Shown piece after piece: positions 1 to 6,596 of a stretch of 35,381 nt of DNA; position 1 is the stretch's first letter; each line of letters begins with the position of its first letter. This DNA comes from Pirellulales bacterium (lineage in GTDB: Bacteria > Planctomycetota > Planctomycetia > Pirellulales > JAICIG01). Location: positions 1 through 35,381 of the forward strand of contig JAICLL010000055.1 in assembly GCA_025927475.1 (NCBI GenBank), written 5' to 3'. The notes below the pieces were generated by a model that was not told where the DNA came from, made no database searches, and was given only the letters and a program-made list of their open reading frames with translations. Made by a program: the position numbers and the translations under genes.

Positions 1-2
1 AA

Positions 3-86
3 CAGATTATTCCGCTGGGCCTGTCAGGACAGGGAAGCAAAAAAATCAAGCAGATTCTCGACCAAGTACTCCAACTTGCGGCATAA
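3..86 (+). CDS. Possible 3' end of an unidentified gene (partial)
   Basis: Frame 3 is open from the window edge to a TAA at 84-86 and encodes 27 residues, beginning QIIPLGLSGQG and ending ILDQVLQLAA. The composition is protein-like (amphipathic, leucine-rich tail), while the other two frames read less naturally. No family can be named from so short a tail, and chance cannot be excluded. It lies just upstream of a hicB-like remnant on the same strand. Confidence 0.3.
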   Translation, partial: QIIPLGLSGQGSKKIKQILDQVLQLAA

Positions 87-144
87 TGACGCTACGGCGT
101 CGTTCATCTGCTAGCAAAAACTGCGAAACTTGAACTAAGAGTCC

Positions 145-213
145 ATGCAATTGACCGCAGTCTATATCCACGTCGCCGAGGGATTCATCGAGTTTCATGC
201 TCATCGGCTATAA
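145..213 (+). pseudogene. HicB-like antitoxin, 5' remnant
   Basis: An ATG at 145, preceded by a weak AAGAG, opens a 22-codon frame beginning MQLTAVYIHVAEGFIEF and stopping at TAA 211-213. HicB-type antitoxins commonly begin with a near-identical strand pattern (M-x-LTAVY-x-x-V-x-EG-[YF]-I-x-F). After about 17 residues the similarity stops and the frame runs into the start of the sugar isomerase gene in another frame. The likely reading is a hicB gene cut by a deletion or rearrangement whose breakpoint lies near 197. No hicA is visible in the 144 bases before it. The match is from memory of the family and is short. Confidence 0.42.
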
Positions 214-1045
214 CACCAACGGCCTGGCGCACCACGATCCGTTCGAGGCCATCGAGTTGCTGGCCGAGATCGGCTATCGGAGCGTGGCCCTGACGCTCGA
301 CCATGGCCGGTTGAATCCCTTTGCCGATGGCTTTAGGAGCCAACTGGCATCGCTGCGCCGGCTGCTCGAGCGGCTGAAGCTGCGGAACGTCGTCGAAACC
401 GGCGCGCGGTATTTGCTCGATCCGCGCCGCAAACATGAGCCGACGCTCGTTTCGGCCGATAAGGTAGCCCGTGATAGGCGGATCGCATTCCTCAAGGCGG
501 CCATCGACGCGGCCCACGAACTGCAAAGCGACTGCGTCTCGCTGTGGTCGGGCGTGGTTCACGATGGCGCTGACTTTGCAACCGCGCTGGGGCGTTTGGT
601 CTCCGGCCTGGAACCAGCGCTCGACTACGCGCGGGGCAAGAATGTCGTGATTGGCTTCGAGCCCGAGCCGGGCATGCTCATCGACACGATGTCCCGCTAC
701 GAAGAGCTTGATCGGCAAATCGGCCATCCGCTGTTTCAATTAACGCTCGACATCGGCCATCTGCACTGCTTGGGCGAGACGCCAATCGCCGCTCAAATTC
801 ACCGCTGGCAAAAACGGCTCGTCAACGTACACATCGAAGACATGCGCGCCGGCGTCCACGAGCACCTGATGTTCGACGAAGGCGAAATCGATTTTCCGCC
901 GGTGATCGAGGCGCTCGCCGCCAGCGGTTATCAGAGCGGAATTCACGTCGAGCTAAGTCGTCACAGCCACATCGGCCCCGACGCCGCCCGGCAGTCGTTT
1001 AAGTTTCTTAATTCGCTATGGGCTGACTGCGCCCGCAAACCCTGA
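197..1045 (+). CDS. Sugar phosphate isomerase/epimerase, TIM barrel (AP endonuclease 2 fold)
   Basis: The 282-residue product has the usual length and pattern of xylose-isomerase-like TIM barrels. It opens with a first barrel strand (MLIGYNTNGL) and helix (AIELLAEIGYRSVAL). Candidate divalent-metal ligands follow the family order: Glu in VIGFEPEPG (about residue 155), Asp/His in TLDIGHLHC (about 185), His in VNVHIEDM (about 213) and Glu in IHVELSRHSH (about 250). The family isomerises or epimerises sugars and related polyols in the cytoplasm; the substrate cannot be read here. The ATG at 197 is the only start downstream of an in-frame stop at 152, and no clear Shine-Dalgarno precedes it. It ends 9 bases from the convergent ABM gene. 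Confidence 0.88.
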   Translation: MLIGYNTNGLAHHDPFEAIELLAEIGYRSVALTLDHGRLNPFADGFRSQLASLRRLLERLKLRNVVETGARYLLDPRRKHEPTLVSADKVARDRRIAFLKAAIDAAHELQSDCVSLWSGVVHDGADFATALGRLVSGLEPALDYARGKNVVIGFEPEPGMLIDTMSRYEELDRQIGHPLFQLTLDIGHLHCLGETPIAAQIHRWQKRLVNVHIEDMRAGVHEHLMFDEGEIDFPPVIEALAASGYQSGIHVELSRHSHIGPDAARQSFKFLNSLWADCARKP

Positions 1046-1054
1046 ACCTGACGC

Positions 1055-1342
1055 TCACTCGACCAGTGTGCAGACGTGTGGCTCGCGCTCGACGTGCGGC
1101 AACACCTGGGGCACGTAGATTTCGGTCACGGCCTTGCCTTGGCGGTGCGTTTCCCAGGCGGCTTTCGATTCCCAGCGTTCGACGAGCAGAAACCGCCGCT
1201 CGTCGGACTGCGAATGAAACACCTCGAACCGCACACAGCCCGGCTCTTGCCGCGACATGCCCGCCGCGCGCGCCAGGCGCTCGCGGATGGTCTCGACCTG
1301 CTCGACGTCATTGACCGTCAGCCACACGTTCAGATGAAACAT
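1055..1342 (-). CDS. Antibiotic biosynthesis monooxygenase (ABM) domain protein
   Basis: About 95 residues from the ATG at 1342, beginning MFHLNVWLTVNDVEQVETI, with the ferredoxin-like ABM pattern: an N-terminal strand, helix ETIRERLARAAGMSRQEPG, strand CVRFEVFHS, then FLLVERWESKAAWETHRQG. The family includes quinol monooxygenases and small stress or detoxification proteins, usually cytoplasmic dimers; the substrate is unknown. A longer upstream frame exists, but it would overlap the glucokinase gene. The ATG at 1342 lies 2 bases after that gene's stop, which suggests translational coupling in a DUF1080 > glucokinase > ABM operon. Confidence 0.85.
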   Translation of the reverse strand: MFHLNVWLTVNDVEQVETIRERLARAAGMSRQEPGCVRFEVFHSQSDERRFLLVERWESKAAWETHRQGKAVTEIYVPQVLPHVEREPHVCTLVE

Positions 1343-1344
1343 GG

Positions 1345-2127
1345 TTAGTCTTCCAGAATCAGGTGATGGCGATCGTGGCGCCACAGCCAGATGCCACCGC
1401 GCATGCCGTAATCGTTCGAGACCACTTCCACGTCGCTGGGCAACTCAAATTCGATCTTTTTGGCGTTACCGCCGCCGATAAACAATGTGTCGAAATTGGT
1501 CAGGGCGCGGATCGTCGCAATCGCCTTGCGGACGCGTTTGTTCCACTTTTCCTTGCCGGCGGCGTGCAGGGCGGCGTTGCCCAACTGCTGCTCGTAGGTG
1601 TCGCCTTTGCGGAACGGATGGTGGGCCAGCTCGATATGCGGCGCGATAAAGCCGTCGTCAAATAGCGCCGTACCAAAACCGGTGCCCAGGGTGATGACCA
1701 TTTCGACTCCCTGCCCGCGAATCGCGCCCAGGCCCTGCAGGTCGGCGTCGTTCTTCACCTTGATGGGTTTGTTCAGATGCCGCCCGAGTGCTTCGGCCAG
1801 ATCGAAGCCTTGCCAATCGTCTTGGCCTAGATTCGGCGCGGTGATGATCTTGCCTTTCCGTACGACGCCCGGAAACCCGACCGACACACGATCGTAATGC
1901 GGCAGCGAGGCCACCAGCTTAACCAGCGCCTCGACCAGCACGTTGGGCGGCGAGGGGTGGGGCGTATCGACCCGCACGCGCTCGGTGGTCATTTCGCCCT
2001 GCTCATCGAGCACCGAGGCTTTCAGGCCGGTGCCGCCGATGTCAATGGCCAGCGTAAAGGCCGGCGAACCGTCTTGGCTGGCAGCCTGGGGGGCGGGCTT
2101 TTCGGTTGCATCGCGGGTGGGTGGCAT
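1345..2127 (-). CDS. ppgK: ROK-family polyphosphate-type glucokinase
   Basis: A 260-residue cytoplasmic sugar kinase expected to phosphorylate glucose with polyphosphate or ATP. The phosphate-binding motif AIDIGGTGLKASVLD lies near the N-terminus, VSVGFPGVV follows, the catalytic-base region is VKNDADLQGLGA and the second phosphate loop is TLGTGFGTALFDDG. The stretch HHPFRKGDTYEQQLG and KWNKRVRKAI fit the PPGK subgroup, and the ROK zinc motif CxCGxxGC is absent, as in PPGK. The start was chosen at the ATG at 2127 because GAGGAA (2135-2140 on the plus strand, complement) stands 7 bases upstream. A GTG ten codons earlier would overlap the DUF1080 stop. It sits 27 bases after the DUF1080 gene. 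Confidence 0.87.
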   Translation of the reverse strand: MPPTRDATEKPAPQAASQDGSPAFTLAIDIGGTGLKASVLDEQGEMTTERVRVDTPHPSPPNVLVEALVKLVASLPHYDRVSVGFPGVVRKGKIITAPNLGQDDWQGFDLAEALGRHLNKPIKVKNDADLQGLGAIRGQGVEMVITLGTGFGTALFDDGFIAPHIELAHHPFRKGDTYEQQLGNAALHAAGKEKWNKRVRKAIATIRALTNFDTLFIGGGNAKKIEFELPSDVEVVSNDYGMRGGIWLWRHDRHHLILED

Positions 2128-2153
2128 GCTGGGGTTCCTCTGATGGCGGCTGG

Positions 2154-2816
2154 TCACGGCAGCGTCTTCACGCGGATATTGCGAAACTCGACCCGCGTGC
2201 CGTGCCCTAAAAAACCGAGGTGGCCTGTGGTGCGCTGCATGCCCGGATGGGCCTTGAGCACCTCGGGATCTTTCACGTCATCCAGGCTGCCGTCGACGAT
2301 CACCTTGTCGTTGACCGTAACTTTGATGCGGCGGCCATTGCAGACGATCTCTTCGGTATTCCACTCGCCGGCTTTTTTGGGTGCGCCTCGTTTGGCCGGC
2401 AGCACTTTATAGATCGAGCCGTGGTATTGGCCGGGTTCGAGATTGGCGTATTGCGGAGCGTCGTCGTCAAGAATCTGCGATTCCATGCCGGAGTAGGCGG
2501 CGTCGCCCGCAAGCGGCGCCCGCAGTCCGACGCCGTTGTTGCCGCCCGGTTCCAGCCGATATTCAAACCGCAGCACGAAATTGGCGTATTCCTTGTCGGT
2601 GAACAAATTGCCGCCGCCTTCCTTGGGACAAACCAGCAGGCCGTCTTCGACCACGTAGCCGGGGCCGCGCTTGTTCACCATCTGCCAGCCGCCCAGGTCG
2701 TTGCCATTGAAGATGGTCTCGAAACCCGTCTCGTCGGCCGCCCGGGCAAGCGACGCGATACCGAGGGCGCAAGAACAAGCCAACAAAGCGAGCATGGGCA
2801 AACGGCGCAATCGCAT
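2154..2816 (-). CDS. Secreted DUF1080 (3-keto-disaccharide hydrolase-like) protein
   Basis: About 220 residues with a signal peptide (MRLRRLPMLALLACSCALG, cleavage probably after SLARA). A single DUF1080 beta-sandwich follows, recognised by FETIFNGNDLGGWQMVN, the G-rich GGNNGVGLRAP, MESQILDDDAPQY, HGSIYKV, GEWNTEEIVCNGRRIKV and the terminal GHLGFLGHGTRVEFRNIRVK. The family is expanded in planctomycetes, and some members cleave 3-keto-glycosides; here the substrate is unknown. Two ATGs lie 6 bases apart: GGAG is only 2 bases before the first (2822) but 8 before the second (2816), so 2816 is preferred. It is first in an apparent operon with a glucokinase and an ABM protein, so a role in supplying hexose from glycosides is an inference. 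Confidence 0.88.
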   Translation of the reverse strand: MRLRRLPMLALLACSCALGIASLARAADETGFETIFNGNDLGGWQMVNKRGPGYVVEDGLLVCPKEGGGNLFTDKEYANFVLRFEYRLEPGGNNGVGLRAPLAGDAAYSGMESQILDDDAPQYANLEPGQYHGSIYKVLPAKRGAPKKAGEWNTEEIVCNGRRIKVTVNDKVIVDGSLDDVKDPEVLKAHPGMQRTTGHLGFLGHGTRVEFRNIRVKTLP

Positions 2817-2870
2817 GAGCATATCTCCGGCAGGTCATTCAGGCGGGGATGAAACTACGCTGAGTCTAAT

Positions 2871-2901
2871 CACCGCGGGCCGGCTTCGCAAACCCGCGGT
2901 G
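2871..2901. repeat. Short inverted repeat in the intergenic region 2817-3043
   Basis: The arms CACCGCGGG (2871-2879) and CCCGCGGTG (2893-2901) pair perfectly over 9 bases around a 13-base loop. It lies between the divergent DUF1080 and lipoprotein genes, so it may be an operator or another dispersed palindrome. There is no poly-T tail. Nothing else was recognised in this 227-base gap. Confidence 0.4.
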
Positions 2902-3043
2902 CCGTGGATACGAATTCGAGTTGGGAAAGCAAGCGGCGAGAGTTTCTCAAGAAATGTTGCCCAAGGGTCCGATAATGGTGCGCCGCATGGCTGTGCGAAG
3001 CGGCCACCGAAGGCGTTCCCTAGAGAGCAACCGGAGATGATGA

Positions 3044-3241
3044 ATGCATGCCGTGGATGATGCCCCGGCCTCGACGCGTAGGCCACTGATGCACGCCCTT
3101 GTCCTTGCCGCCCTGTTAGGTAGCGTGGCTGGCTGTACCTATTCGGGGGCCAAGCGCGGCGATGGAAAAACCTACCAGCCCAGCACCGCCGATCCCTACA
3201 CCAGCGAATTTCAGCATCGCATTCCGCCGGGCGGCGACTAA
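3044..3241 (+). CDS. Small predicted lipoprotein
   Basis: A 65-residue product of unknown function. Residues 16-31 (MHALVLAALLGSVAGC) form a hydrophobic segment ending in a lipobox (SVAGC), preceded by a twin arginine (TRRP) that supplies positive charge. The mature part, about 35 residues from the Cys, is polar and looks disordered, ending HRIPPGGD. The ATG at 3044 has GGAG 7 bases upstream (3033-3036), which supports this start and the lengthened N-region. It is predicted to be exported and lipid-anchored. It ends 5 bases from the convergent BBP7 gene. Confidence 0.7.
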   Translation: MHAVDDAPASTRRPLMHALVLAALLGSVAGCTYSGAKRGDGKTYQPSTADPYTSEFQHRIPPGGD

Positions 3242-3246
3242 GTGCG

Positions 3247-4578
3247 TCAATAGTGATACGTCAACGACACGCTCCAACCTCGCAGCCAGAAGTCGCTGTG
3301 CCGACCGAGCGGCACGGGCTGAATCGGCGCGGCCAGCGCGCTGGCGGGATCGGCCAAATTGGCCCGGGTGTCAATCTGGTTGCCCGGCCGGATCAGCCGC
3401 GTCCAATATAAAAAGTCATAACCGGCCGAAAACCGCAGCCGCGGAAGCAGTTCGTAACTGAGCATCGCTTGTACCTCGGGCACGACCGAGAACGCATAGA
3501 AATAGTTGTTGCGTATATCGGCCGGCGTCGTGGTGGGATTGCCGTTGGGCAGCAGCGACGGCTGCGGGCTGCCAAAGCCGATCGAGTTGTAATGCCCGGC
3601 CACGGTCGCCAGATCGTTGGTCTCGCCGAAAGCGATTTTGCCCGTCGCTGTGAACGAAAGCCGTCCCCATTGGCGCATGCTTCGCAGGCCCGTCTGGAAA
3701 CCGATGAACGAGCTTTGCGTGTGAATGTCGTCGCCGCGATTGATGCCGCCCGCTGCGGTGGACGAGCTCGAAAAGTCGAGCCGCTCATTAAGCTGGATGA
3801 AACGAATTCCGCCGAGCACCGCCAGTTCGGCGCCACCGCGGCCGAACGATCGGCGTCGGCGGCGCAGCGCGTTGCCCTCGATTCCCCACAGCGATGTTTG
3901 CAGCATTGCGGCGGCGCTGGCGGTTGCTCCGCCCGGCTGCGCAATGACAACGGCGTCGGGCACCGCCGCCCCGGAGGCCTGATTCAAAAATGGCAACGCC
4001 AAAAGCTGATGCGGCGTCTGGCTGCTCGTCACCTGGAAATGCGACTGCCGGCCCGGCAAGCCGAACACGCTGAATTCGGCGCCGATCCAGGGATTGAACG
4101 TAAACCAGCAACCGCCGGACACTCGCACGCCCGAGAACGGTCCCAGGTTTTGCGAGTGTCCGCCATAGAGCACCGCGGTCGAAGGCGTTCCTAGTCGTCC
4201 GGCGTCAGCCGCGTCGCTGGTGGTGAGCAACGGCGCAGGCAGCGGCGCATCGCGCAGATGCCAATTCAAATAATCGACGCGCAGCCAGCCCGTGGCTAGC
4301 GGCGCAGGTTCGAAAAATGGGTTGAACCAGGGCGCATCATCGAACCACCCTCGGTACGGCTCCCAAAACCGGCGCGCAGGCGCCCGCGTTGGCTCCGGCG
4401 ATGGCTCCGGCGATGGCGATGCCCCAGGGGCGGGGAGTTCCTCCACCGGCACGGTCGGGCGGACGGGTGGGAGCCGCTCGGGCACGGCCTGCGCAGAGGC
4501 GGCCGCCGCAGAGACCGCCAGCAGCAACCAAGCAGCAGCGAAGCGGCTGAGCGATGTGATCCACGAAGTTCGCGGCAT
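3247..4578 (-). CDS. BBP7-family outer-membrane beta-barrel protein
   Basis: A 443-residue product with a signal peptide (MPRTSWITSLSRFAAAWLLL ... ASAQA). A Pro-rich linker (PERLPPVRPTVPVEELPAPG, then PEPSPEPTRAP) follows, and then a barrel with alternating aromatic strands: GWLRVDYLNWHLRDAPLP, WFTFNPWIGAEFSVFG, GGAELAVLGGIRFIQLNERL, MLSYELLPRLRFSAGYDFLY. The last residues are VSLTYHY, a terminal aromatic of the kind outer-membrane proteins use. The pattern (NWHLRDAPLP near the N-terminus, YDFLYWTRLIRPGNQID near the C-terminus) matches the planctomycete BBP7 family, whose function is not established. The ATG at 4578 was chosen because a longer frame would translate the palindrome at 4607-4657 and would bury the signal peptide. 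Confidence 0.87.
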   Translation of the reverse strand: MPRTSWITSLSRFAAAWLLLAVSAAAASAQAVPERLPPVRPTVPVEELPAPGASPSPEPSPEPTRAPARRFWEPYRGWFDDAPWFNPFFEPAPLATGWLRVDYLNWHLRDAPLPAPLLTTSDAADAGRLGTPSTAVLYGGHSQNLGPFSGVRVSGGCWFTFNPWIGAEFSVFGLPGRQSHFQVTSSQTPHQLLALPFLNQASGAAVPDAVVIAQPGGATASAAAMLQTSLWGIEGNALRRRRRSFGRGGAELAVLGGIRFIQLNERLDFSSSSTAAGGINRGDDIHTQSSFIGFQTGLRSMRQWGRLSFTATGKIAFGETNDLATVAGHYNSIGFGSPQPSLLPNGNPTTTPADIRNNYFYAFSVVPEVQAMLSYELLPRLRFSAGYDFLYWTRLIRPGNQIDTRANLADPASALAAPIQPVPLGRHSDFWLRGWSVSLTYHY

Positions 4579-4606
4579 TCTCAAACCGCCCCAACTGAAG
4601 CCGATG

Positions 4607-4657
4607 TTGTGGTGCAGGCGTCCCGCCTGTCTGGCAGGCGGGACGCCTGCATCACAA
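4607..4657. repeat. Long near-perfect palindrome between divergent BBP7 and PDZ genes
   Basis: Left arm 4607-4629 and right arm 4635-4657 pair over 23 bases with a single mismatch and a 5-base loop. The core is GCAGGCGTCCCGCCTG opposite CAGGCGGGACGCCTGC. It lies in the 340-base gap 4579-4918, 29 bases before the BBP7 start and about 260 before the PDZ start. It would form a strong hairpin in the BBP7 leader RNA. Its compact perfection suggests a mobile short palindrome rather than a protein-binding site. Otherwise the gap holds only presumed promoters, none clear. Confidence 0.85.
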
Positions 4658-4918
4658 AGCGGACGCGCCATCGCTGAATTCGTCATCGGCTGTGAATTTC
4701 CGGTGCTGCCAGCGCAACCGGACCGGCAGTCACAACTTACGGCAACGGGCGGACGGTTATGCTCACCGCGTAGACTGGCGAAACTTTCGCCACGTGTCTG
4801 GCAGGCTGTAAAGCTTGCCAAACCGCTAAAATCGTACTGCTTGCCCCCGGCTCGCCTTGTCGATAAGGTTCTACTGGAGTCTTATTGTCTGGTGTCGGAT
4901 GTTTCCGGAGACGCGGCT

Positions 4919-5737
4919 ATGACCGAACCTTGCCCATGCGCAGCCGCGGTGCACCATATCCGCCAATCGCGGTGGCTTTTCGCTGTGGTGGCGGCGATCA
5001 TTACCATGTTCGTCGCCAGCGCCACCGCGGCCCAAAGCGAAGCGCCGCGTGCTTCTCGTGTCCGGCGCACGGCGGCCCCCGCCACCGGAGCTTTGGGAGT
5101 CCGCTTGCGCGACCTTGGCGCCGCGGGCGTCGAAATCGCGGCGGTGTTGCCGAACAGTCCGGCGGCGGATGCGGGTTTGCGTGCCGGCGATCGCATTCTG
5201 CGGGTTGACAATACGCCGGTAGCCAACAGCCGCGAAGTCATTCGGCTGGTGAGCGCCAGCGGCGCCGAAGTGCAGGTCGAATTGGAGATCGACCGGCAAG
5301 GTTTGCGCGGCCCACTCGAAGTGACGCTGGCCAGCCCCGGGAATGTGTTTCGCCGCGCAGCCTTGGGTGTGACGTTCAGCAAAACTTCTTATGGCGGTGC
5401 CCGTGTGCTGAGGGTGTTGCCTGATAGTCCGGCGGCCAAAGCCGGACTGCGGATGGGCGATCGCATTCTGGCCATCAACGGCGAAAAAGTGGTAGATTAC
5501 CGCGAGGCGATCTCGCGCATTGGCCGCAGCCGGCCCAACACCCCGCTGGACCTGCAAGTCGATCGTTATGGCCTGAAGGGCACGCTTTCAGCAACGCTGG
5601 CAAGCGAGGCGGAAGTGTTCGCCCCGCGGCCGGCAGTGCGGCCCGCGGCGCCGGTCGTCTCGCCGCCCACGCCCGCCGAGGTCGTCGAAGCGCTCTCACC
5701 CGCCATGGTCAACGACCAACGCTCCTACGGCGATTGA
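4919..5737 (+). CDS. Exported protein with two PDZ domains
   Basis: A 272-residue protein. An N-terminal segment (RWLFAVVAAIITMFVASATA, about residues 19-38) acts as signal peptide or anchor. Two PDZ domains follow: the first at about residues 58-135 (GALGVRLRDLG, VLPNSPAADAGLRAGDRIL), the second at about 143-230 (ALGVTFSKTSYGGARVLRVL, SPAAKAGLRMGDRILAING). A Pro/Ala-rich tail ends the protein. No protease domain is present, so it is not a DegP or site-2 protease by itself and probably acts as a peptide-binding scaffold in the envelope. The start at 4919 has GGAG (4907-4910) 8 bases upstream, while the open frame extends far further upstream without signals. The two PDZ units are similar to each other, suggesting an internal duplication. 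Confidence 0.88.
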   Translation: MTEPCPCAAAVHHIRQSRWLFAVVAAIITMFVASATAAQSEAPRASRVRRTAAPATGALGVRLRDLGAAGVEIAAVLPNSPAADAGLRAGDRILRVDNTPVANSREVIRLVSASGAEVQVELEIDRQGLRGPLEVTLASPGNVFRRAALGVTFSKTSYGGARVLRVLPDSPAAKAGLRMGDRILAINGEKVVDYREAISRIGRSRPNTPLDLQVDRYGLKGTLSATLASEAEVFAPRPAVRPAAPVVSPPTPAEVVEALSPAMVNDQRSYGD

Positions 5738-5847
5738 GCCGGGCGCCGCCGGTTTAAGGCGCTGCTGCTCTGGGGCGCTGCTGGTAGGAAAGCGGTGCTC
5801 GTGCCATACTCAACATGGGCCACGCAATACCGCCAGGAGTCGGCGTC

Positions 5848-6588
5848 ATGAACGTTTCGCTGGGAATCTGTTGTTCGTTCTTGCTCGCAGTGGCAACCGA
5901 ACCAGGGCCGTCCAACTCGGAGCAGATCACCGCCGATAAAGCGGCGCTGGCGCCACTGCAAGCCTACGTGGGAAGCTGGCGTGGAGTCGGTCAACCGCGT
6001 CGCGGGTCGAACCAGGGCGCTTGGACCGAGCAGTCGCAGTGGGCCTGGAAGTTTGACGAAGGCCGCGCCGCGCTGGTTTTTGAGACGCCCGAGGCGAAAT
6101 ATCTTTCCTCCGGCAAGCTTCTGCCTGGCGACGACCAAGGCGCCTTTGAACTGACCGCGCAGCGTCCCAACGCAGGCGGCGAAGCGCGCTTTGCGGGAAC
6201 GATCGACAACAACGGGCACTTGGTGCTGGTGAGCAAAGGCGACGCCGGGCCGGATGAACCTGCTCGCATTACCATCCGCATGGTGGCCGACGACGACCGG
6301 ATGCTGGTGCTTTACGAGAAGCGCCTCGCGCAGGCCGACCGGTTCGCACGGTTGGCCGAGGTGGGTTCTACGCGCCGCGGGGCATCGTTCGCCAAAGGCT
6401 CCGGCGAGCCGGAATGCCTCGTGACTGGCGGGCTGGGCACGATCGAGGTCTCGTATCAGGGCAAAAAATACTACGTCTGTTGCACCGGCTGCCGCGATTT
6501 GTTTAACGATGATCCCGAAGGCGTACTGGCGGATTATCGCGAGCGCAAATCGGTCGAGCGCGAAAAAACCAAGCACGACGCGCAGTAA
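5848..6588 (+). CDS. Secreted protein with C-terminal YHS/TRASH-like metal-binding motif
   Basis: A 246-residue protein with an N-terminal hydrophobic segment (MNVSLGICCSFLLAVATEPG). A beta-rich middle (residues about 25-185, YVGSWRGVGQP, AWKFDEGRAALVFETP) resembles lipocalin/DUF1579-like 'amount of change' domains. The C-terminal motif (about 195-235) contains KYYVCCTGCRDLFNDDPEG. The Cys-Cys-x-x-Cys pattern followed by LFNDDPEGVLADY matches the YHS/TRASH metal-sensing module (typical form FCCxGCxxxFxxDPxxYL), so binding of copper or another soft metal is plausible. The ATG at 5848 has AGGAG 8 bases upstream; an ATG at 5815 lacks one. The gene lies 110 bases after the PDZ gene on the same strand and 8 bases from the convergent NRPS stop. 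Confidence 0.75.
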   Translation: MNVSLGICCSFLLAVATEPGPSNSEQITADKAALAPLQAYVGSWRGVGQPRRGSNQGAWTEQSQWAWKFDEGRAALVFETPEAKYLSSGKLLPGDDQGAFELTAQRPNAGGEARFAGTIDNNGHLVLVSKGDAGPDEPARITIRMVADDDRMLVLYEKRLAQADRFARLAEVGSTRRGASFAKGSGEPECLVTGGLGTIEVSYQGKKYYVCCTGCRDLFNDDPEGVLADYRERKSVEREKTKHDAQ

Positions 6589-6596
6589 TGCCGCTG

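Noticed and set aside
4292..4918. Upstream extension of the PDZ gene frame
   Set aside because: It reads through the palindrome at 4607-4657 and across the BBP7 start on the other strand; the ATG at 4919 has a clear GGAG and starts the signal peptide.
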